Below are positions 57,401-64,000 of a stretch of DNA of 64,000 nt, in pieces (positions within the stretch are counted from its first letter, which is position 1; every line of letters begins with the position of its first letter). The notes beneath the pieces were generated by a model. It was not told where the DNA came from and did not search any database. It was given only the letters and a program-made list of their open reading frames with translations. The translations under genes were made by a program, and so were the position numbers. This DNA comes from Larix kaempferi (lineage: Eukaryota > Streptophyta > Pinopsida > Pinales > Pinaceae). The stretch spans positions 8,442,001-8,506,000 of the forward strand of contig BSBM01000007.1 in the NCBI GenBank assembly GCA_027924585.1. Reading direction: 5' to 3'.

Positions 57401-57556
57401 GGTGTGTGGCACAGCTACATAGAAGAGGAGGTCAGGAAAGCTGCAGCAACAGCAGGAGCAGCATCAGTAGGGGATTCGAGGGCCTCTTCCCAGGAAGCAT
57501 CAGTGACCATCAACTTGGGCGACCCTGTACCAGCAGAAGCTCGCGCACAAGAATGA
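54421..57556 (+). pseudogene. LTR-embedded gene, right copy (unrecognised family)
   Basis: Second copy of the reading frame at 40598-43731, with the same domain order. Its lesions differ: one extra C near 54650 (CTACCCCGCC) shifts the frame early, and TAG stops lie at 57077-57079 and 57125-57127. It keeps the seven-C run near 55543-55550 and a sense codon where the left copy has a TAG, so 54677-57076 reads open for 800 residues. Comparing the copies, every lesion is private, and the ancestral frame was about 1,044 codons. In genomic RNA this copy would be the 3'-most gene, ahead of the poly(A) site. Confidence 0.78.
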
Positions 57557-57808
57557 AGAGGCTGAATTCAGTGAGCCACTCTCTGCAGCCCAAACACGTG
57601 CCCAGTAGGGAAAGCTGTGATGTTAACAAATTTTCTGTTACGTCTATTTTGAATATGTAAGGCGTAAGCCATGGGACAGCTGTCCCTATTTTTTGTCAAA
57701 ATATTTTTGTAAAGGAAGTGGCCATTTTTGGTGGTCGATTATAGTAGAAATCCCTGTAAATGACAGGTGGAACGTGCTAGGTGTCATCCCAAAGGGCAAA
57801 GTTGTAGC

Positions 57809-57816
57809 TATAAATA
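57809..57816 (+). promoter_or_regulatory. Second TATA box, right LTR
   Basis: TATAAATA, counterpart of 43984-43991. Confidence 0.55.
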
Positions 57817-58765
57817 GCATCCAGGAAAGATTTGAAAGGACTTTGAAAAGGGGAATGAAATTTTGGCAAACGATATGAGCTATCTTGTATCGGGTCTGTA
57901 AATTGATTTTTCTAATAGAAGCCACGGGAGATGGACGTTTTGCATGGATTGTTGGATTGCTGTATATTGGACTATTCTAATGACCGCGGTCCTGTACTGT
58001 GAGATCATTCTTATCATCCGAACTAATTCTTTGTATTAATGATTTTGCCCCTTACTGTGCATACGAATTTTTCCCATTTTCATGGACAATGAATGCGTTT
58101 CATATTAAATCAGGAGCTACCTGCTGATGCTTTTATCATTGCTGTAGATTTCTCTTCTAGATCGAATGGCTAACTGTTCTTTCTTCAGGATAATTTGTAT
58201 GGCTCATTGTTCATGCCTTTAAATTGCTCCTTGCAGGTATCTTTTAGTTTAATTCCAGTTTCGTTGCATCTAGATCTGTTTCTTTATTCTTGTTACGTAG
58301 ATCAAATAATTTTGCTTTCCTCTGTTTTCTGAGCAATAGATGCGTTTCATGTTGAATGAGAGGCTACCTTCTCAAGATCCTCATCTTGCTGTAGCTTTGA
58401 CCGTGAGAAATAATAGCTATCTGTTCTTTGTTTACAATATCTGTTACAGCTGATTGCTCTCCCCTTAAGCGTGTTCCCCTGCAGGGATAGACAGGTTTGT
58501 TCTAGTTTTAAGTTTAGATCTATTTTAATTGCATTTAGATTAAGTATAGTTTAGGCACTTGCATCTCATATAAAAGACATAAAAACCCCAAAAGAAAGGT
58601 GGATCGGGCCATAACCGGTAGAATCGGATTTAAAGTCCAAAACCACGGTTGCCGGAACCGCTAACCAGACGGATTCCCTACACCAAACGAGAGATAGTCT
58701 AATTGGGACCGTCTTTCGGGGAGAATCCCTTTCTGATTGATGCTACGATATCCGAGGCATCAACA

Positions 58766-58770
58766 TAACT
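58766..58770 (+). other. Target-site duplication TAACT, right
   Basis: Repeats 38506-38510 directly after the right LTR end. Confidence 0.93.
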
Positions 58771-59867
58771 CTTTCTCACAACAACAACAGATGGCAGGGG
58801 GCAACTCCTACCAACAAATAGTTGGGGGCAACCCCTACCAACAGTTAACTGGGGGCAACCCCTATCAATAGTTAGTAGGCGGCAATTCCTATCAGCACAT
58901 GGTCGGGGGAAACCCCTATCACCAGAGGGCTGGGGGAAACCGCTACCAACAATTCATGGGACAAACCATGGGTGGTTCCCCTTATCAAGCTTCATCTTAC
59001 CGGCCTCGTCTACCCTTTCTGGCAACTTTAAATTTGCCAGACCTTTCTAAACTGACAAATGATCCTGTGTGTCATAATGCCACGTGGCCATCAGTTCCCA
59101 CCAAATTACCTTCGGATATTCCAAAATTCGAAGGCAAAGCTGGTGAAGATCCTGGTGACCATGTCACTACCTTTCACTTCTGGTGTTCTTCAAATTCGTT
59201 GAACGAGGATTCCATCAAATTGAGATTGTTTCAAAGGACCTTAACTGGTCCTGCAGCCAAATGGTACATTGAAGTACCTGTGGCTACTTTCTCCAGTTTT
59301 GGGGATCTAACAACCGTCTTTTTGAACCATTTCCAGCTTCTTGTTCGGTATGATGCCGGAACAGAACTTTTGTCTACTTTTAGACAAAACAAAGCCACTC
59401 ACCTATCTGACCACATTCAGGAGTGGCGAAGACAAAAGAGGCTCATAAAGGCCAACATCCCTCCAGAGTTCCTGCTTGAGTGGTACTTGAAATCACTCCT
59501 TCCTTATATTTCTAAGGAAGTAGCGACATCTGGAGTATCCAATGAAGAAGAAGCCATATTAAGAACTCAACAGTTAGACCTTGTATATGCACAATCTGGT
59601 TTACTGTACAAGATTATACCTGACGCACCGAGATCAAACACTGATCTGAGTAGACCCAAACTTGGACCACATGCTGACGGCATAGTGGGTTCAGTTAACT
59701 CTGTAGCTTTCGAAGCACTGACCAAACAAGTCCAAGCCTTAACTGTCAAACATTCGACTGCAGACATTGCTTCCGTCACAACCTCTCCTTCTACTTCTGA
59801 ATCTGTTAATCAGATTCAGAAAATCAAAAGGGCCCTCGACAGCCCAACAATAAAAAGAAGGGCATGA
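58771..59867 (+). pseudogene. gag: Host gypsy gag, 3' part
   Basis: Continues the host gag frame after the nested insertion. A Gln-rich start leads into six 9-residue repeats of type GGNxYQQxx (58797-58958), the third containing a TAG (58869-58871). The Retrotrans_gag domain follows (about 59110-59480; LTGPAAKWYIEVP, then LLSTFRQ, HIQEWRRQ, PEFLLEWYLKSLLPYI). The frame ends at TGA 59865-59867, overlapping the ATG of the next frame. Gag coat protein of an Ogre/Tat-like element. Confidence 0.8.
58797..58958 (+). repeat. 27-bp in-frame repeat x6 in host gag
   Basis: Units start at 58797, 58824, 58851, 58878, 58905 and 58932 and each encodes GG(N)xYxx plus two residues. Glycine/glutamine-rich low-complexity gag spacer. 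Confidence 0.9.
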
Positions 59868-60849
59868 AAGGAGAGGGGAACCAACGAAAGCCCAAAAAAG
59901 ACAATGCCGAAGAGGGTAACAAAGAAGAAAAAAAGGTTAGGTTCCCTTGTAAACTTTGCAAACAGAACCACCTTACTCATCAATGCCCTCTACTTGAAGA
60001 AGCCCAGAAGCTTTTAAGAGAGAAGAAGCCTGTCGTCTTGAAAGATCCATTTCCTAAAGGGCAAGGCTCAACTTCTGGCACCTCCAAAACTAGGGGCACT
60101 TCGCACGCTTTGGTTGATCAAACATTCATAAACATGGTTAACTCCGATGCACTTTTGCAAACTAGAGCCATGAACTATACCCCGGAAACGCAGAGAAAGG
60201 ATAATGAGATTGTTGAATCCTCCACTCCACTCCACATACTTGTGGACCCAATGCCCAAGATTCCGAAAGGTGTCTTGAAGAGGGCATCGCACAATCCCAA
60301 CACACGGGCTGCTTCCAACTACAATGTGGTTGAAGATCTAGCCCAAACCCCTTGTGCCATGTCTACTCTGGAAGTCTTGCAGAGTTGTCCATTGCAACGA
60401 AATGCACTTCTGGCAGCTATTGGGAGTATGGAGTCCTGCAACATGTCTGCGCGATTTGATATGACTGATGTCAAATACCGGTTGCCCTATCACGTTGCCC
60501 TCCAGATTGAAGTCGTTCATGGTCCAATGACCATCAGACGAACTGTAGTAGATGAGGGAGCGTCGACTTGTGTAATGTCGATTTCCTGTTGGAAAGCCCT
60601 AGGTTCTCATGAGTTAGTCCCTTCCAACACAATTCTTACTGCATTTGATGGCAGAACTTTCCATCCACATGGAGTTTTGCCATCATTTAATGTCACTTTG
60701 GTTGGTAAGACAGTTGCTGTTGAGATAGAAGATTTGGACGCTCCGCTCGATTACAATATGTTATTGGGCAGGAGTTGGACTTATGCCATGCAAGCTATAG
60801 CATCGGCATTTTTTCGAGTGGTCATGTTCCCATTTGAAGGTAAGATCGT
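59864..60849 (+). pseudogene. Host gypsy Gag zinc knuckle and protease, cut by LARD-3
   Basis: Frame -1 to gag with an ATGA overlap. The start is basic (Lys/Glu-rich), then a C-X2-C-X3-H-X4-C knuckle (59948-59986; CKLCKQNHLTHQC) that binds RNA, a variable spacer, and a retropepsin domain with VVDEGASTCVMS (catalytic Asp at 60551) and an MLLGRSW end near 60760-60780. The active motif is D-E-G rather than D-S/T-G; I believe related plant elements share this, but could not check. The frame then runs into the LARD-3 LTR at 60850, so RT and integrase lie beyond the window if they survive. Confidence 0.78.
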
Positions 60850-61368
60850 TGTGATATCCCCCCCTTTATGACTTATTATGGTAAAAAATGAAAACATTGT
60901 TGTACACTTGGTTACTAGTCAGGAGCTCAAAGCCAAGGCTCCGCCTGTGGACCTTGAAAGTATTGTTACGTCATTTCCTAAAGTTGTAAATGTCATCTTG
61001 AGCTAGGTTAATCCTAAGTGAAGTAACTACACTTTGCAAGCTTGTAGGAAATCCTTAAGACCTAATCACTAGACTAAAGATGGTTCTTACTAAATAGACC
61101 TGCATGAGGTTAAGCAACTACCTTAAGTAACCACTTTCGTTACTTAAGAGAAATAGGATTATCATAATGATCATAATCATCTTTAAATCTTGGCATCAAG
61201 TGCCAAGGAGTTCTTGAGGAGACTAAATGAGGACGTAACTAAAACAACAAAACAACGGAACCCACTGGAGGGAAGCCACGAGAATCTAGGGGCCATAGAC
61301 ACTTAAAGGAAGTAAAACAAATAATAGCTTCTCTTTGAAAACTAAGGGACCACCTAAGCTAGGGCCCA

Positions 61369-61376
61369 TATAAATA
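61369..61376 (+). promoter_or_regulatory. TATA box in LARD-3 LTR
   Basis: TATAAATA within CCCATATAAATAATAG, about 520 bp into the LTR. Confidence 0.45.
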
Positions 61377-62439
61377 ATAGATGAGATGGTCTCCATTTGA
61401 TGGTGAAAGAACCATGAACTACCCTTGTAGTAGGAAACTAACTTAAGACCCAACCTAGGTCAAGGGTTTGTCTCGCACGTATTAAAAATAATTAGTATTT
61501 AGCCTCCAAAGTAAAGTGAGGATGACATGACCATTTAACTACTTTTGTGGAAAACTTGCGATAAAGAACAAATGGTTAAAAAGGGATAATCCCTATAGAT
61601 CAAAGAAAAATATTATTATTTATATTTATATAAGAGAAGGGCAACTCGTGTACATAACTACCACAAATTGTTATGTTGGACAAATGGCACGTTTTAAGGG
61701 TGTACTTAAGATTCTGTCTCCTTTGTGCGTTAGGAAATCATGTCGGAAATCATGTGCTTATACTTACCATCTAGCCAAACCTATATGCCATCACTTCGTT
61801 ATATAACTGTTCTACGGTTAACTCAGCGTGATATTAAATGTGCACCATCTTGTGAGAAGAACCAACCTCGCCAATGGCATTTATTTCAATCATCGAATTC
61901 CCAGTGGTTTCTAGTAAGGCTTCCATTTGGCACAACCGAGATTTTAATTCTTCAGGCCAAGTGTCGAAGAGAATCACTGATCGGGATGAATTCTTCGTAT
62001 AAGAAGCACAGTCTATTTATTAAGGAGGAGAAAAAAACTTCTGGGGAAAAAAGTAGGTGAGAGGAGATCGAGGGTATTGAAATCATTTCTTTTATTTTTC
62101 CTCTGGGGTGGATTTCGTATTTCATCCGTGAGCATAGACTGTAGTTTAAAGGGAAAAGCGTTGCTTGCTAAATGGGGAATTCTAGGCGGAAGGAAGGAAT
62201 GAATCATTAGCACAGGGAGGAAGGCGTAGCTCCGGCCGGAAATTCTTATTTCCTTTTATTTTCTTTGAGATACTCGATTCTGAAGTAAGAAAAAGGGGGC
62301 AGCCGTAAGAGTTACAGCTTGTCACATTACTGTTGGATATTGCAGTGGGTAACGCATCGTGAATAGAAAATACCAGAATCTGGTAGATGGGAAGCTGAGA
62401 ATACCCCTACCTCATTACTTCCATAAGCGATTCTCTTGT

Positions 62440-62945
62440 TAATACTTAGGGGAGATCAGAGATAGATGGTAAGCTAGAGATAGATCCTTCAGTGTTTCAA
62501 AGGATGCGATTCTCAGGTTTGTTTCTGACTCGATCTCTGCGTTTTTCTTAGGTTTGTGTTATTACATGTCTAGAATTTAATATTTTGCACAAATGCCAGA
62601 TTAAGACTTAGACGAGATTAGGGATTGGATCCCTGCGATCTGTTTAGGCCTTGTGCTGCTATATGTTTAAAGATCCGATTTTTGCACGAAACGCCATGTC
62701 TAATACTTAGACGAGATTAGGTATCTGATCTCTGCGTTTTTCCTTAGGCTTGTGTTATTACATGTTAAGATCTGAGATTTTTGCTCAAACGGTAGGTTAA
62801 TACTTAGGCGAGATCACAGATTTGATCCCTGCGATCTGCTTAGGATTTGTGTTGTTATATGTTAAAATATCTGAACTTTTGCACAAAACATGATGTTTAA
62901 TACTTTAATGATATCAGAGATTCAATCTCTGCGATCAGGTCATTT
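62440..62945 (+). repeat. About 100-bp tandem repeat x5, LARD-3 LTR
   Basis: Units near 62440, 62600, 62701, 62798 and 62898 share TAATACTTAGRCGAGAT and GATCCCTGCGATCTG. The first interval is longer (160 bp). Not related to the arrays in LARD-1 or LARD-2. Confidence 0.8.
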
Positions 62946-63379
62946 CAAAAAAGCTTGAACCCAGTACTATTACCTAGTACTACCTGTCAGTTGAATTATA
63001 ATTTTGGGTTATGAACTCTACCACTAGGAATCCGTACATCGAGTGGAAAGAAAACAAGATCGCTTGATCCCAAGTAATTATTGTGATGTATTTTATTTAT
63101 ATGAACTAGTATCGTGAGAAAGGAAATGAGGGATTTCTTGTTTCACATCTTATGATATAGTATAAGTCGCTAACACCGTGACGACAGGATAGTGGATACG
63201 ATTATTATTCCTGCTATATTCTCCTGAGATTTAACAATTGACCGTTCCTTGTTATTACAAAAGTAATATGTTAGCCTTTCCTCTTTTACATTTAGATGTT
63301 AAAATGCATGATAACTAGATTCATGTACAAGTGAAATGAGAATCTACCTCAGGTCAAAGGACATATACCTTATAGTCGA

Positions 63380-63401
63380 TATATATATATATATATATAT
63401 A
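63380..63401. repeat. (TA)n microsatellite
   Basis: A short uninterrupted TA run inside the LARD-3 LTR. Confidence 0.9.
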
Positions 63402-63660
63402 GGGAGGAAGAGCATAGCCTTTATGTGTTAGTAAACATAGTAATTTGTAATGGAAGATGGTGATTGCAAAAATAGTCCTAGGCGCTTGAAGAGACACAAG
63501 AGTAAAAGAGTTCCTTGATGACATTGGTTTGTATGTTGAAGAAGCTCTCTATGAGAGAGTCCTTAAGAAAAGGAAAGTGAAGTTTGTAACAACATTTTGA
63601 GGAGGTGTACTCCTCTATGTTTTCCTTTTTTATATAATACAAAAGAAATGACCTGCCTTT

Positions 63661-63689
63661 GTGGACGTAGCCCAATAGGGGTGAACCAC
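63661..63689 (+). promoter_or_regulatory. Conserved stem-loop, LARD-3 LTR
   Basis: GTGGACGTAGCCC-AATA-GGGGTGAACCAC: outer GTGG/CCAC and inner CCC/GGG stems kept while the loop differs from LARD-1 and LARD-2. Confidence 0.6.
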
Positions 63690-64000
63690 CTGAAATTGTT
63701 CTCTTTTATGTGTATGTGTGTTATTGTTGTTGATATGTATTTGTTATGGGAATTCCTTGATGTCATGAGATTAAATGTATTGTTGAACGAGATAGTGGTT
63801 CACTTAATTATATCAATGATCAAGGTATGATAAAAAGTTGCAAAGATATGAATGATGATACAAGTTTCAATGAATAGTTAACCAATATTATGTTTAAACG
63901 TGGCTGCTTTTCTTATGTTGATGTTTCAAGTTGATGGTTTGTGGTTATGTCAATGGTTTAATTTGGATGGTTCATTGTTTACGCCATTGATTTAAAATGT

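Larger units (their letters stand above)
38511..58765 (+). mobile_element. Nested Ty3/gypsy (Tat-like) element with a gene in its LTRs, 20,255 bp
   Basis: Complete element: 5' LTR (38511-44940), PBS, gag, protease, extra RNase H, RT, degenerate RNase H, integrase, untranslated region, 3' LTR (52098-58765), with TSD TAACT on both sides. The LTRs are very alike but the right one is 238 bp longer. There is no chromodomain after the integrase GPY motif, so it is a non-chromovirus; the extra RNase H points to the Tat clade. Each LTR carries a long reading frame of unrecognised family. All coding regions have lesions, so this copy is dead. Confidence 0.93.
52098..58765 (+). repeat. Nested gypsy 3' LTR (6668 bp)
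   Basis: Same plan as the 5' LTR. It is 238 bp longer, mainly because of a block in the hairpin array (about 52475-52710) lying between two ACCRCGGAAAGG repeats, which the left copy has probably lost by recombination. Ends GGCATCAACA, followed by TSD TAACT. Confidence 0.93.
60850..64000 (+). mobile_element. LARD-3: 5' LTR, incomplete at window edge
   Basis: Starts TGTGATATCCCCCCC, matching the LARD-2 LTR start, and abuts the interrupted host protease frame. It carries a TATA box, five tandem units of about 100 bp, a (TA)n tract and the conserved stem-loop. From the stem-loop position in LARD-1 the LTR end is expected several hundred bases past the window. No coding region is seen. Confidence 0.8.

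Noticed and set aside
59830-59867. Programmed -1 frameshift site between host gag and the next frame
   Set aside because: No X-XXY-YYZ heptamer in the gag frame near the overlap; an indel is simpler.

Overview
This window looks like nuclear DNA from a seed plant, probably an angiosperm with a large repeat-filled genome. The evidence is Ty3/gypsy retrotransposons of Tat type, non-coding elements primed by initiator tRNA-Met with 3.7-4.1 kb LTRs, a TNP2-type CACTA transposase, plant-style TATA boxes and AATAAA poly(A) signals. I recognise no ordinary host gene, rRNA, tRNA or CRISPR array. Species and chromosome cannot be told from the sequence.

Layout. 1-5973: imperfect direct repeats, a (GAT)n microsatellite and a decayed minus-strand CACTA transposase. 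5974-18887: a tandem array of a non-coding LARD-type retrotransposon (call it LARD-1), ordered truncated internal, LTR, internal, LTR. 18926-19330: a second CACTA transposase fragment (+ strand), followed by about 1.2 kb of unassigned DNA. 20531-31085: a related LARD (LARD-2) with both LTRs, PBS and PPT. 31086-34482: AT-rich DNA with no recognised gene. From about 34.7 kb to beyond the window: an Ogre/Tat-like gypsy element (the 'host' element) with a promoter-bearing LTR end, a tRNA-Arg-like PBS, a probable intron, gag and protease.

The host element is interrupted twice. A complete 20,255-bp gypsy element (38511-58765) with target-site duplication TAACT splits its gag in frame. A third LARD (LARD-3, LTR start at 60850) cuts it just after the protease. 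The right end of LARD-3 lies outside the window.

The most unusual object is the nested 20.3-kb element. Each 6.4-6.7 kb LTR carries a long open reading frame (ancestral length about 1,044 codons, coiled-coil rich, family not recognised) with its own G-box/TATA promoter and a probable leader intron. A second, canonical TATA box about 950 bp before the LTR end fits the genomic-RNA promoter. This puts the extra gene inside U3, an arrangement like the U3 accessory gene of mouse mammary tumour virus. The two LTR copies carry different private disabling lesions, so the frame was open when the element inserted. The pol of the same element has a complete-looking extra RNase H upstream of RT, while the ordinary gypsy RNase H after RT has lost its catalytic residues. 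Upstream of the LTR gene is a CpG-rich array of a short hairpin motif.

The three LARDs share a short nested stem-loop near their poly(A) region, and LARD-1 and LARD-2 also share conserved non-coding internal DNA. All three have different tandem-repeat arrays inside their LTRs. Every coding region seen here is broken, so the window is a record of nested insertions rather than active genes.
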